Positions 7,902 through 18,624 of a stretch of DNA of 64,000 nt are shown here, piece by piece. Source of the stretch: Oceanobacillus sojae (lineage in GTDB: Bacteria > Bacillota > Bacilli > Bacillales > Amphibacillaceae); assembly GCF_900162665.1 (NCBI RefSeq), contig NZ_LT727811.1, positions 694,744 to 758,743 of the forward strand, given 5' to 3'. A program made the translations under genes and the position numbers. Position 1 is the stretch's first letter, and every line of letters starts with the position of its first letter. The notes beneath the pieces were generated by a model. The model worked only from the letters and a program-made list of their open reading frames with translations, had not been told where the DNA came from and did not search any database.

Positions 7902-9323
7902 ATGGACCAGCAGCGCATACCATTAGCAGAGCATCTACAGGCATTTGCAAAAAGTAACCCGATCTCTTTCCATGTTCCCGGTCATAAACATGGCCAAATT
8001 TTTTCCTCTGCATATAAGGCAGATTTCCAGCAGATACTCCGCTGGGATGCGACAGAAATTACAGGGATGGATGATTTACATGCGCCCACAGGTGTCATTG
8101 CAGAGGGAGAAAGCTTAGCTGCAGACTTTTTTAAGACAGAGCATACCTTCTTTCTTGTCGGCGGTTCGACAGCTGGAAATCTGGCAATGATTCTTGCAGC
8201 GTGTAAGCAGGGGGAGAAGATTCTTGTGCAGCGTAACTGCCATAAGTCTGTAATGAATGGATTGGAATTAGCTGGAGCGAAGCCTGTTTTTCTGGCACCG
8301 GACTGGGATGATGACGTTAAAAGGTATACAAGTCCAAGCTATGAAACTGTGGAAGCAGCAATAGCGCAGCATCCAGATGCGCAGGCGTTAGTACTTACTT
8401 ACCCGGATTATTTTGGACAGACCTATCATCTTAAAAAAATGATTGATAAAGCACATCAATATAATATTCCTGTGTTAGTCGATGAAGCACATGGGGTTCA
8501 TTTTGCATCGGGAGATCCTTTCCCGGCTTCAGCAATTCAATTAGGAGCTGATGCGGTTGTTCACTCTGCACACAAAATGGCTCCAGCAATGACGATGGCT
8601 TCCTATTTACATATTGTAACGCCGCGCGTTGATCAGTCCCGGATTGCTCATTATTTACAAGTTATTCAGTCGAGCAGCCCCTCGTATATATTGATGGCTT
8701 CTTTAGATATGGCCAGACATTTTTTAGCAAACTATTCAAAGGAAGAACGAATAAAAACGGTAAAAAGTGTCGAATATGTGAAGACTTTATTTGCATCCTT
8801 TCCTTTTTGGGAAGCTGTTTCTTCCACAGATCCTTTAAAGCTGACGTTCCACGTGAAACATTCTTTTTCGACAAAGTCAGTTGTGAACTTGCTCGAAAAG
8901 GCAGGGATTTTCCCGGAGCTTGCTACAGATGAGCAAATTTTATTTATCCATGGACTTGCCCCCTTTGAACAAATTGAAATGTTAGAAAAAAGGTTGAAAA
9001 CAATCGGGCATCCATTAAAAAAATCAGTAAATCGTGCTACAATAGAGAGGATAAATCTTTTCCCAGATAAGATTCAGGAATTAGATTTGTCTTATCAGGA
9101 AATGAACAATTATACAACGTATCTGGTCCCGATGAAGGAAAGTATTGGAGAAATAGCTGCTGATGCAGTTATACCTTATCCGCCTGGTATTCCGGTTCTT
9201 TTAAAAGGAGAAAGAATCAAGCGGGCGCATATAGCACACTTTGAAAAATTAGTAGAGCAGGGTGTTCGGATTCAGCATAGGGACTCGGGATTACGCATAT
9301 ATAGGAATAAAGGGGAACGATGA
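7902..9323 (+). CDS. yaaO: PLP-dependent Orn/Lys/Arg decarboxylase-family protein (YaaO)
   Basis: A fold-type I pyridoxal-phosphate enzyme of 473 residues. The amino-terminal FHVPGHKHG, the [12 protein letters not shown] segment, DEAHG (194-198) and the Schiff-base lysine in [10 protein letters not shown] (Lys225) place it with the ornithine/lysine/arginine decarboxylases. It lacks the N-terminal wing domain of the inducible enterobacterial enzymes and resembles SpeA/YaaO of Bacillus. The substrate is not determined by sequence alone; YaaO itself is uncharacterised. GGGAGGAA precedes the ATG. Its stop overlaps the start of tmk. Confidence 0.88.
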   Translation: MDQQRIPLAEHLQAFAKSNPISFHVPGHKHGQIFSSAYKADFQQILRWDATEITGMDDLHAPTGVIAEGESLAADFFKTEHTFFLVGGSTAGNLAMILAACKQGEKILVQRNCHKSVMNGLELAGAKPVFLAPDWDDDVKRYTSPSYETVEAAIAQHPDAQALVLTYPDYFGQTYHLKKMIDKAHQYNIPVLVDEAHGVHFASGDPFPASAIQLGADAVVHSAHKMAPAMTMASYLHIVTPRVDQSRIAHYLQVIQSSSPSYILMASLDMARHFLANYSKEERIKTVKSVEYVKTLFASFPFWEAVSSTDPLKLTFHVKHSFSTKSVVNLLEKAGIFPELATDEQILFIHGLAPFEQIEMLEKRLKTIGHPLKKSVNRATIERINLFPDKIQELDLSYQEMNNYTTYLVPMKESIGEIAADAVIPYPPGIPVLLKGERIKRAHIAHFEKLVEQGVRIQHRDSGLRIYRNKGER

Positions 9324-9955
9324 TGACAAATGGTTTGTTTATAACATTTGAAGGCGGCGAGGGAGCCGGCAAGACCACCATTCTAAATCAGGTTTATGAA
9401 GAGCTGACAGGAAGAGGGATAGAGGTTATCAAGACAAGAGAGCCAGGCGGTATTCGTATCTCTGAAAAGATTAGAGATATTATTCATGACCCTCTTCATC
9501 TTGAGATGGAGGAAAGAACAGAAGCATTATTATACGCAGCAGCAAGAAGACAGCATCTCGTAGAAAAGGTTTTCCCTGCATTAAAAAAGGGAAAAATAGT
9601 ATTATGTGATCGCTTTGTGGACAGCAGTCTGGTTTACCAGGGCTATGCAAGAGGCATCGGCGTGGATGAAGTATTTGCAATTAATCAATTTGTGATCCAG
9701 GATTGCATGCCGGATATAACGCTATTTTTTGATATTGATCCGAAAAAAGGACTGGAGCGCATTTCAGCTAATGCTGAGAGAGAGAAAAACCGCCTGGATT
9801 TAGAAACGGTTGAATTTCACGAGAAAGTCTATGAAGGCTATCAGTTAATCAAATCTCGTTTCCCGGATCGTTTTCAAACTGTGGACGCTGACCGCTCACG
9901 TGAGGCTGTATATGAAGATGTGCTGGAAAGAATTATTACTTTTTTAAATAAATAA
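9320..9955 (+). CDS. tmk: Thymidylate kinase
   Basis: Phosphorylates dTMP to dTDP in DNA precursor synthesis. The 211-residue protein has the P-loop [11 protein letters not shown] (10-20), the [12 protein letters not shown] motif that positions the nucleotide, and the LID segment around [14 protein letters not shown]. The ATG at 9320 overlaps the yaaO stop codon; a second ATG follows directly at 9323. It begins the tmk-darA-yaaR-holB-ricT-yabA run. Confidence 0.97.
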   Translation: MMTNGLFITFEGGEGAGKTTILNQVYEELTGRGIEVIKTREPGGIRISEKIRDIIHDPLHLEMEERTEALLYAAARRQHLVEKVFPALKKGKIVLCDRFVDSSLVYQGYARGIGVDEVFAINQFVIQDCMPDITLFFDIDPKKGLERISANAEREKNRLDLETVEFHEKVYEGYQLIKSRFPDRFQTVDADRSREAVYEDVLERIITFLNK

Positions 9956-9970
9956 GTCAAAAGGGGCTGA

Positions 9971-10306
<336 letters not shown>

Positions 10307-10340
10307 AAACATATTTTAATAAAGCGGGAGGGGGAGAACA

Positions 10341-10772
10341 ATGAAAATCTCAAGCGATATATTAACACCAAGAGACGGTAATCTGAAGCGGCCTTCGCAG
10401 ACAAATAATGCTTCTTTTCAAAATCTTGTTCAAACCCAATCGGAACAGCTGAAAACACAGGAATTCACACAAATGGTGAAGCAGATTACGGAGCAGGGGG
10501 ATAAACTGAGCCGGTATCGTTCCTTTCGTGAGTTAGTCAAATTTAAACGAATGGTAAAAGGATTTCTAGAAAAAGCGACATCAGAAGGGTATCTTCTGGA
10601 GAAAAAACAAAGCTTTGGCATGCAGGGAAGCAGACAATTATCGACAGTGAAGATAATTGATGAAAAAATTGCCCGATTAGCAGAAGACTTAATGGATGAA
10701 GAAAAGAAAACCATTGATATTCTTGGCTTAATTGGAGAAATTAAAGGTTTATTAGTTAATATTTATACATGA
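10341..10772 (+). CDS. yaaR: YaaR, DUF327 family protein
   Basis: A 143-residue, largely helical protein with the SRYRSFRELVKFKRMVKGFL core of the DUF327 family. Its function is unknown. It follows darA with a strong GGGAGGGGGAG site, and holB follows after a hairpin. Confidence 0.88.
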   Translation: MKISSDILTPRDGNLKRPSQTNNASFQNLVQTQSEQLKTQEFTQMVKQITEQGDKLSRYRSFRELVKFKRMVKGFLEKATSEGYLLEKKQSFGMQGSRQLSTVKIIDEKIARLAEDLMDEEKKTIDILGLIGEIKGLLVNIYT

Positions 10773-10804
10773 GCTAAGCTCTTTAGAAGAAGGGCTTAGC
10801 CTTT
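10772..10804 (+). terminator. Hairpin after yaaR
   Basis: GCTAAGC pairs with GCTTAGC across an A/T-rich loop, followed by CTTTC. Only a short T-run is present, so read-through to holB is likely. Confidence 0.5.
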
Positions 10805-10858
10805 CATAGAATTGATAGAATAGGTGTTTTTAAGCTCATCTTTAAAGGTGGAAGTAAA

Positions 10859-11851
10859 ATGATGAAGACATGGGAAGAGATTGAAAAAATACAGCCTGTA
10901 GCAAGTAGGACTATTATTAATAGCATCAAGAAAAATCGTATCTCCCATGCCTATTTATTCCAAGGAGATAGAGGAACCGGCAAAAAGGAAATGGCATTAC
11001 TCCTGGCAAAATATTTATTTTGCATGAATCGGCAGGGAGAAAATCCATGTAACAGCTGTATCAACTGTCAGCGAATTGACTCCGGAAATCATCCAGATAT
11101 GCATTGGATTGAGCCGGATGGCGCCTCTATTAAAATAGAACAGGTACGTAATCTGCAGAAGGAATTTACGTATTCAGGACTGGAATCAAACCAGAAAGTT
11201 TATATTGTTAAGGATGCGGATACATTAACAGTCAATGCAGCCAACCGATTATTAAAATTTTTAGAGGAACCGAACGTAGAGACAACTGCGATGATGCTCA
11301 CAGAAAATGGCCATGCGATGCTGTCTACTATCCGGTCACGCTGTCAGATTATCGATCTGCAGCCTCTTTCGCCAGGTGTATTACAGGAAAGATTGCAGAA
11401 AGAGGGCTTAAGTGAGACAGACGCTAAACTTTTAAGCGTATTGACAAACAGCCTGGCAGAAGCACTTGAACTTGCTCAAGATGATTGGTTTGCAGGTGCG
11501 AGAAAAATAGTGATACAATGGGTAGAAATGTATGCTACACAACCTGAGGATATTTACACATATATTCATCAAAATTGGATACCTCATTTTAAAGATAGAG
11601 AAAATCAAGAACGAGGTCTGGACTTATTAATACTAGGATTTAAAGATATCTTACATCAACATATATACACAGACGCCAATACGATACTGTTATCCAATGA
11701 TCCATCTAAATTAGAAAAGATGATCATTACTTTTTCTCAAGCCCAGCTGTTAATAATCTTAAATCAGATTTTAATGGCAAAAAGAAAATTAAAGGCAAAT
11801 GTTCAGCCAACATTGGTTATTGAACAACTAGCGCTTCAAATACAGAGGTGA
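10859..11851 (+). CDS. holB: DNA polymerase III subunit delta'
   Basis: A non-catalytic clamp-loader subunit of 330 residues. It resembles DnaX: SHAYLFQGDRGTGKKEMA is a degenerate Walker A, with zinc cysteines in CMNRQGENPCNSCINC and SRCQIIDLQPL as the sensor/SRC motif. AAAGGTGG precedes an ATGATG pair at 10859/10862. Confidence 0.95.
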   Translation: MMKTWEEIEKIQPVASRTIINSIKKNRISHAYLFQGDRGTGKKEMALLLAKYLFCMNRQGENPCNSCINCQRIDSGNHPDMHWIEPDGASIKIEQVRNLQKEFTYSGLESNQKVYIVKDADTLTVNAANRLLKFLEEPNVETTAMMLTENGHAMLSTIRSRCQIIDLQPLSPGVLQERLQKEGLSETDAKLLSVLTNSLAEALELAQDDWFAGARKIVIQWVEMYATQPEDIYTYIHQNWIPHFKDRENQERGLDLLILGFKDILHQHIYTDANTILLSNDPSKLEKMIITFSQAQLLIILNQILMAKRKLKANVQPTLVIEQLALQIQR

Positions 11852-11855
11852 AAAA

Positions 11856-12683
11856 ATGTTAGAAGTTATTGGCGTACGATTTAAGAAAGCTGGTAAAATC
11901 TACTACTTCGATCCGGATTCTTATCCGGTAACTCCAGATAGCTATGTGATTGTGGAGACGGTAAGAGGGATAGAATTTGGAAAAGTAGTCATCACGGAAA
12001 AGCAGGTTGATGAAGAAGATGTAGTTTTACCATTAAAGAAAGTCATCCGGGTCGCCGGAGAAAAGGATAAGCGAACCGTTGTAGAGAATCAGGAACAGGC
12101 AAAAAAAGCCTTTGACGTATGTACCACCAAAATTAATCAACATAAACTGGATATGAATCTGGTAGATGTAGAATATACTTTTGACCGCAATAAAATTATT
12201 TTCTATTTTACAGCTGACGGAAGAGTAGACTTCCGGAACCTTGTAAAGGATCTTGCATCTATGTTCAAAACACGTATTGAACTTAGACAAATCGGCGTCA
12301 GGGATGAAGCGAAAATGCTGGGCGGAATTGGTCCATGCGGCCGTATGCTCTGCTGCTCCACCTTCTTAGGAGACTTTGAACCGGTGTCTATCAAAATGGC
12401 AAAGGATCAAAATCTTTCTTTAAACCCGGCAAAAATATCCGGTCTTTGCGGAAGGTTAATGTGCTGCTTAAAATATGAAAATGATGCCTACGAAACAGCA
12501 AAAAGAGATTTACCTGACATCGGAGAAACATTGCCGACACCTCACGGAAAAGGAAAAGTTGTCGGTTTAAATATATTAGAAAAAATGATTCAAATTGAGC
12601 TCTTAGATAAAGAACGTGTTGTGGAGTATACATTAGATGAATTAATTGAAGAAGGAATTGTAATGAGTGTTCAAAAGGGCTGA
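11856..12683 (+). CDS. ricT: RicT (YaaT), PSP1-domain Fe-S protein of the Y-complex
   Basis: A member of the RicA-RicF-RicT complex that promotes RNase Y-dependent RNA maturation and aids sporulation, competence and biofilm formation. The 275-residue PSP1 protein has the cysteine clusters GPCGRMLCCSTF and GLCGRLMCC that hold a [4Fe-4S] cluster. The last residues (SVQKG) and the stop codon are supplied by repeat element copy A, inserted after the ATTGTA target at 12657-12662. The ending therefore differs from B. subtilis, although the total length is normal. Confidence 0.95.
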   Translation: MLEVIGVRFKKAGKIYYFDPDSYPVTPDSYVIVETVRGIEFGKVVITEKQVDEEDVVLPLKKVIRVAGEKDKRTVVENQEQAKKAFDVCTTKINQHKLDMNLVDVEYTFDRNKIIFYFTADGRVDFRNLVKDLASMFKTRIELRQIGVRDEAKMLGGIGPCGRMLCCSTFLGDFEPVSIKMAKDQNLSLNPAKISGLCGRLMCCLKYENDAYETAKRDLPDIGETLPTPHGKGKVVGLNILEKMIQIELLDKERVVEYTLDELIEEGIVMSVQKG

Positions 12684-12817
12684 TAAAAAGGACCGAGAAG
12701 TTCGAGGCAGCGCAGTTTTGAGTAGCGGAACGTATGTAGTTTAATACGTGAGCAACGGAAAAGCAAGCTAACGAAGAAATTCGATGTGTCATTTTTATTA
12801 GACATTTTAAACATCAT
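12663..12817 (+). mobile_element. Repeat element copy A (MITE-like, about 155 bp)
   Basis: A non-coding element with imperfect terminal inverted repeats: left GTGTTCAAAAGGGCTGATAA and, on the opposite strand, right GATGTTTAAAATGTCTAATA. The internal hairpin ACGTAT...ATACGT (near 12731-12750) and a CGAAGAAATTCG hairpin (12772-12783) are present. The element is flanked by a perfect ATTGTA duplication (12657-12662 and 12818-12823). This is the shortest copy and carries no extra internal module. Confidence 0.75.
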
Positions 12818-12853
12818 ATTGTAGCACAAGTCACAGAATAGAGGTGATCATTC

Positions 12854-13213
12854 TTGGGAAACAGAGAAATATTTGATCAAGTTTCCGATATGGAGAAGCA
12901 AATTGGTGAATTATATGAGCAGTTAGGTGATTTAAAAGGAAAGCTAAGTGATTTACTTGAAGAAAATCATCGGTTAGCTCACGAAAATCACCATTTGCGA
13001 AATCACCTAGATAACTTTACAGAGGAATCTGTGGAAAACCAGGAAGAAAAAGGCGATTCTAAACAACAAAAGGGCATCTTTCCAGGAGAAGGCTATGATA
13101 ATTTAGCCCGATTATATGAAGAAGGTTTCCATATATGCAGTTTGGAATTCGGCAGTCCGAGAAGAAATGAAGATTGTATTTTCTGCCTGGATTTCTTTGA
13201 TAAAACGAAATAA
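12854..13213 (+). CDS. yabA: Replication initiation control protein YabA
   Basis: Negative regulator of DnaA that bridges DnaA and the DnaN clamp. The 119-residue protein has an N-terminal leucine-zipper coiled coil (about residues 8-60) and a C-terminal zinc module with the H-C-C-C pattern in [20 protein letters not shown]. It starts at TTG 12854 behind GAGGTGATC. It lies between repeat copies A and B, so only short spacers remain around this gene. Confidence 0.95.
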   Translation: MGNREIFDQVSDMEKQIGELYEQLGDLKGKLSDLLEENHRLAHENHHLRNHLDNFTEESVENQEEKGDSKQQKGIFPGEGYDNLARLYEEGFHICSLEFGSPRRNEDCIFCLDFFDKTK

Positions 13214-13228
13214 ATGTATCGTATTGGG

Positions 13229-13260
13229 TGCTGTCTTCCTATGGAGGCAGCTCTTTTTAT
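13229..13260 (+). terminator. Terminator of yabA
   Basis: GCTGTCTTCC pairs with GGAGGCAGC around TATG (one mismatch), followed by TCTTTTTAT. Confidence 0.75.
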
Positions 13261-13272
13261 GGTAAGCTTTAA

Positions 13273-13461
13273 GTGCGTGTTCAAAAAGGCCGATAAATAG
13301 GACCAAGAAGTTCAAGGCGATGAGCTCTTTACGAGCGGAGCGTATGCTTTATAATACGTGAGTAACGCTCTTGGTGGGGCGAGTAATCGCAGTCCCATCG
13401 GAAAAAGCTCGTCAACAAAGAAATTCGCCGTGTCATCTTTATTGGACTTTTTGAACATCCT
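13273..13461 (+). mobile_element. Repeat element copy B (MITE-like, about 189 bp)
   Basis: Left end GTGTTCAAAAAGGCCGATAA, right end (opposite strand) GATGTTCAAAAAGTCCAATA, matching at about 22 of 26 positions. It shares the CGTAT...ATACG hairpin with copies A and C. It carries an internal segment absent from A (around 13370-13400, containing GGTGGGGCGAGTAATCGCAG). It is flanked by a perfect CTTTAA duplication (13267-13272 and 13462-13467) at the same offset as copy A. Confidence 0.75.
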
Positions 13462-13493
13462 CTTTAATGAGAAGATGAGGATGTGATGAACCT

Positions 13494-14234
13494 ATGACCG
13501 ATTTATATGATGATGAGCGCCTGGATTATTTGCTGGCAGATGAAACGATGAAAATTATACAAAGTCCGACTGCTTTTGCTTTTTCATTGGATGCTGTATT
13601 ATTAGCTCATTTTAGTTCAATCCCTAAAAAAAGAGGAAAGATTCTTGATTTATGTACGGGAAATGGTGTCATTCCTTTACTGCTTTCTAAAAGGACAAGT
13701 GCTGAAATAATTGGTGTTGAGATTCAACAACGCATTTTTCAGATGGCTCAACGAAATGTCACTTTAAATGATTTAAGTCATCAATTACGAATGATTCATG
13801 GAGACCTGAAGGAGATGCAGACAACGCTTGATCAAAGTTCATTTGATATGGTTACTGTGAACCCGCCATATTTTAAAACACCATCAGCTGCGGAGCATAA
13901 TCAAAATGAATACCTCACTATTGCCAGACATGAACTTTACTGCTCCTTGGAGGATGTTGTGAAAGCCTGTAAGCTTTATGTCAGGCCAGGCGGAAAAGTA
14001 GCTATGGTGCATCGCCCCGGACGTTTAGTTGATATTATAGAACAATTTAGAAAGTATCGTATTGAACCGAAGCGTATACAATTTGTTTATCCAAAACAGG
14101 GAAAGGAAGCGAATATGCTTTTAGTCGAGGGGATTCGTGATGGAAAGGCGGATGTGAAGATTCTGCCGCCATTCTATATTTATGAACACGACGGTTCTTA
14201 TACAAAACAGGCAGAGGAAGTTATATATGGCTAG
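13494..14234 (+). CDS. yabB: tRNA1(Val) (adenine37-N6)-methyltransferase-like protein (YabB)
   Basis: A Rossmann-fold, SAM-dependent N6-adenine methyltransferase of 246 residues. It has motif I ILDLCTGNGVIPLLLSK and the catalytic (N/D)PPY motif in VTVNPPYFK. It belongs to the TrmN6/YfiC family that modifies A37 of tRNA1(Val); the exact tRNA target in Bacillaceae is inferred from the family. It overlaps yazA by 8 nt, and copy B lies just upstream. Confidence 0.9.
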   Translation: MTDLYDDERLDYLLADETMKIIQSPTAFAFSLDAVLLAHFSSIPKKRGKILDLCTGNGVIPLLLSKRTSAEIIGVEIQQRIFQMAQRNVTLNDLSHQLRMIHGDLKEMQTTLDQSSFDMVTVNPPYFKTPSAAEHNQNEYLTIARHELYCSLEDVVKACKLYVRPGGKVAMVHRPGRLVDIIEQFRKYRIEPKRIQFVYPKQGKEANMLLVEGIRDGKADVKILPPFYIYEHDGSYTKQAEEVIYG

Positions 14235-14502
14235 CGGAGAACACTTGGTATATGTTTTAAAATGTCACGATGGGACATTATATACAGGATATACGAATGA
14301 TTTAAAGCATCGGCTTCGTATGCATGAAGAGGGAAAAGGGGCAAAATATACAAGAGGCAGGGGCCCATTCGAAATTATCTATACATATGAATTTGAAAGT
14401 AAATCAGATGCTATGCGTGAGGAATATAGAATAAAAAAATTATCCCGCGGAGAGAAACTGGCACTGATCCAGGCCAATAAGAAAGGAACGTGCAATGAAT
14501 GA
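14227..14502 (+). CDS. yazA: GIY-YIG domain protein (YazA/UPF0213)
   Basis: A 91-residue single-domain GIY-YIG protein. The motif appears as VYVLKCHDGTLYTGYT, followed by the conserved Arg and the REEYRIKKLSRGEK helix. The GIY-YIG fold is a nuclease; the cellular role of stand-alone members is unknown. The ATG at 14227 follows GAGGAAG and overlaps yabB. A longer in-frame start (14182) would lie deep in yabB and was rejected. Confidence 0.9.
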   Translation: MASGEHLVYVLKCHDGTLYTGYTNDLKHRLRMHEEGKGAKYTRGRGPFEIIYTYEFESKSDAMREEYRIKKLSRGEKLALIQANKKGTCNE

Positions 14503-15380
14503 ATATCCAAAATAGCTATCAGCCTGAGGAGCATGCAGCATTATACGTTGTACCGACACCTATCGGAAACCTGGAGGATATGACTTTTCGGGCTATCCGG
14601 ATTTTAAAGGAATGTAAGCTGATTGCCGCGGAGGACACCAGAAATACGAAAAAGCTGCTTCATTATTTTGAGATTCATACCCCTCTTATCAGTTATCATG
14701 AACATAACCATCACGAAAGAGAAAAACAGCTTTTAGATAAGATACGGAATGGTGAGTCGATAGCTGTTGTGAGTGATGCCGGAATGCCTGCGATTTCTGA
14801 TCCAGGCTCAGAGCTGGTTCAGGCAGCTATCAGGGAAGGCCTGGATGTCATTGTTTTACCGGGAGCAAATGCAGCACTTGTTGCACTGGTCGGATCAGGT
14901 TTACCCGCACAAACTTTTACATTTTACGGTTTTCTTCCCAGGAAGAAAAAAGATAAGAAAGAAACGCTTGAGAAATTGAAAAATTTGAATGCTACTTTAA
15001 TTTTTTATGAGTCGCCTTATCGAATAAAGGATACTTTGGAAACCATGGAGGGTATTTTAGGTAATAGACAAGCGGCTATAGGTAGAGAAATCTCCAAGAA
15101 ATTTGAAGAATTTGTTAGAGGAACCATACAAGAACTTTTTTCATGGAGTAAGAAAAATGAAATGCGTGGAGAGTTTGTAATTGTCATAGAAGGGCAAACG
15201 GAGACATCTTTCGACAATATTCAACAGGAATCGAGCTGGTGGGAAGCTTTATCCGTGAAAGAGCATGTAGAAGCATTAATGAAAAATGATGATTTATCCA
15301 GCAAGGAAGCAATTAAGCAGGCAGCAATGGAACGAAAATTACCAAAAAGAGAAGTCTATCAGAGTTACCATATTGAATAG
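14499..15380 (+). CDS. rsmI: 16S rRNA (cytidine1402-2'-O)-methyltransferase RsmI
   Basis: SAM-dependent tetrapyrrole-methylase-fold enzyme that 2'-O-methylates C1402 in the 30S decoding centre. The 293 residues contain VVPTPIGNLEDMTFRAI, AAEDTRNTKKLLHYF, VSDAGMPAISDPG and the VVLPGANAAL-type loop of the family (here VIVLPGANAAL). The ATGA overlap with yazA implies coupled translation. It is the last gene of the plus-strand run, ending at a bidirectional terminator facing abrB. Confidence 0.96.
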   Translation: MNIQNSYQPEEHAALYVVPTPIGNLEDMTFRAIRILKECKLIAAEDTRNTKKLLHYFEIHTPLISYHEHNHHEREKQLLDKIRNGESIAVVSDAGMPAISDPGSELVQAAIREGLDVIVLPGANAALVALVGSGLPAQTFTFYGFLPRKKKDKKETLEKLKNLNATLIFYESPYRIKDTLETMEGILGNRQAAIGREISKKFEEFVRGTIQELFSWSKKNEMRGEFVIVIEGQTETSFDNIQQESSWWEALSVKEHVEALMKNDDLSSKEAIKQAAMERKLPKREVYQSYHIE

Positions 15381-15406
15381 CAGCTTCCATAATATTTATG
15401 AATACG

Positions 15407-15450
15407 AAAAAGGGATGATCTCTTCTATATACAGAGATCATCCCTTTTTC
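15407..15450. terminator. Bidirectional terminator between rsmI and abrB
   Basis: GAAAAAGGGATGATCTCT pairs with AGAGATCATCCCTTTTTC, a long near-perfect stem with A/T tracts on both sides. Confidence 0.92.
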
Positions 15451-15466
15451 GCCTTTTAAACAGCTA

Positions 15467-15742
15467 TTATTTAAAACGGTTTTGAATTTCTTCCAGCAAA
15501 ATTTTAGCGCCTTCAGGGCTTAGAATAAGGTTTCCATCAGCTAAAGTCTGGTTCTCATCCGTTAATTCCCCAGTAATCTGACAAGTCATGTTTGGACGAT
15601 ATTTCTTCAATACAATGCGATCGTTATCGACGTAGATTTCCATTGTATCCTTTTCTTTAATATCCAGTGTACGGCGTAATTCGATAGGAATAACCACGCG
15701 GCCAAGCTCGTCAACTTTACGTACAATACCAGTAGATTTCAT
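15467..15742 (-). CDS. abrB: Transition-state regulator AbrB
   Basis: DNA-binding regulator of post-exponential genes (antibiotics, competence, biofilm), lowered by Spo0A. The 91-residue protein has the swapped-hairpin SpoVT-AbrB domain MKSTGIVRKVDELGRVVIPI (1-20) and the C-terminal oligomerisation part ending KILLEEIQNRFK. The start at 15742 is chosen over a longer frame (15802) because GGGGGAATGAAG precedes it and it gives the AbrB N-terminus. It is divergent from metG, as in B. subtilis. Confidence 0.95.
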   Translation of the reverse strand: MKSTGIVRKVDELGRVVIPIELRRTLDIKEKDTMEIYVDNDRIVLKKYRPNMTCQITGELTDENQTLADGNLILSPEGAKILLEEIQNRFK

Positions 15743-16373
15743 TTCTTCATTCCCCCAAAAAGTAGATTTAGTAGCGTTTTTCCGAATAAACGAAGGGTAC
15801 ATTTTTCAAATAATGAGATAAATTGAAAAAAATGTCGCTGTTCATCGTTGTTAATAACATTAGAATAGCAACAATATTTGGTATTGTCAATACAATTTTA
15901 CTGTAAAAGGAAAAGTTTTATCTCTTTTTTATAAATATTCAGGTTTTTGTTAAATTTCTATCGTGGTCAAGTAAGAAAGTATCATTTTTTGTGAATTAAT
16001 TTCTAAGGATATTGATATTTTTCCTTGTATGGAAGGAAAAAATAACCGCAGAAAATTCGACATAAAACGAAATTATCCATAAAGAACAAGTGAATAGGTA
16101 CACAATTTGGCAAATTACGATATAATAGCTACAATGGAAGTTGACATTTTTGTATTTACAGTGTGATATCATAAAAAATATATAGAATAGCCAATCAATA
16201 AGAGATAATTGTGAATCTTTTACGGATGAGACGGCAATGCTTGTTTCAAAGCATGTATCATCTTTACAGGTGTATAGCTAATATAAGGTTTTTTTAAATA
16301 TAAGTTGAAATAGTAAATTACACCTTCTTGTTTATCATATTAGAAATGAGTAAATTATGATTATTAATAGTAA
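15743..16373. other. Long AT-rich gap between divergent abrB and metG; no gene seen
   Basis: About 630 nt without a plausible coding frame. It should hold the abrB promoters on the minus strand. On the plus strand TTGACA (16141-16146) has a weak -10 (GATATC, 18 bp on). A hairpin follows, built from GATGA/TCATC (16225-16229, 16258-16262) outside ATGCTT/AAGCAT (16237-16242, 16249-16254). It looks like an RNA leader, but no known riboswitch or T-box sequence was recognised. Confidence 0.4.
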
Positions 16374-16478
16374 CTAGCGGAAGAAAAACACGGAGACTCC
16401 TATGGGAAAGCGCAGTGTTTTTCTGGGACCTAAGAGTACTCACCCCATGAAACCCGCTGGAGCGGCAGCTTTAAATCT
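16374..16478 (+). repeat. Structured GC-richer element in the metG leader (probable dispersed repeat)
   Basis: AGAAAAACAC (16382-16391) pairs perfectly with GTGTTTTTCT (16415-16424). ATGGG (16402-16406) can pair with CCCAT (16444-16448), and CGCTGGAGCG (16455-16464) forms a small hairpin. The composition is unlike the AT-rich surroundings. Similar 'GGAGACTCCT-GGG' intergenic elements are recalled from other Bacillaceae, so this is probably a dispersed repeat rather than a metG-specific riboswitch. It ends about 25 nt before the metG ribosome site. Confidence 0.45.
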
Positions 16479-16517
16479 TCAATTCAACTTAAACAGGAAA
16501 AAATTTAGGAGGCATAA

Positions 16518-18536
<2,019 letters not shown>

Positions 18537-18569
18537 AATAGTGGATGATTTCTACTGAATAAATGGTAT

Positions 18570-18600
18570 AGGAGCTGTCATCATGTCAGCTCCTTCCTTT
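18570..18600 (+). terminator. Terminator of metG
   Basis: AGGAGCTG pairs with CAGCTCCT around a short loop, followed by TCCTTTTC. Confidence 0.75.
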
Positions 18601-18624
18601 TCGATATAAGGGAGATAAAAAAGG

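Noticed and set aside
12391..12792. 133-aa minus-strand frame over the ricT end and repeat copy A
   Set aside because: Spans a gene's antisense and a repeat element; no ribosome site or homology recognised.
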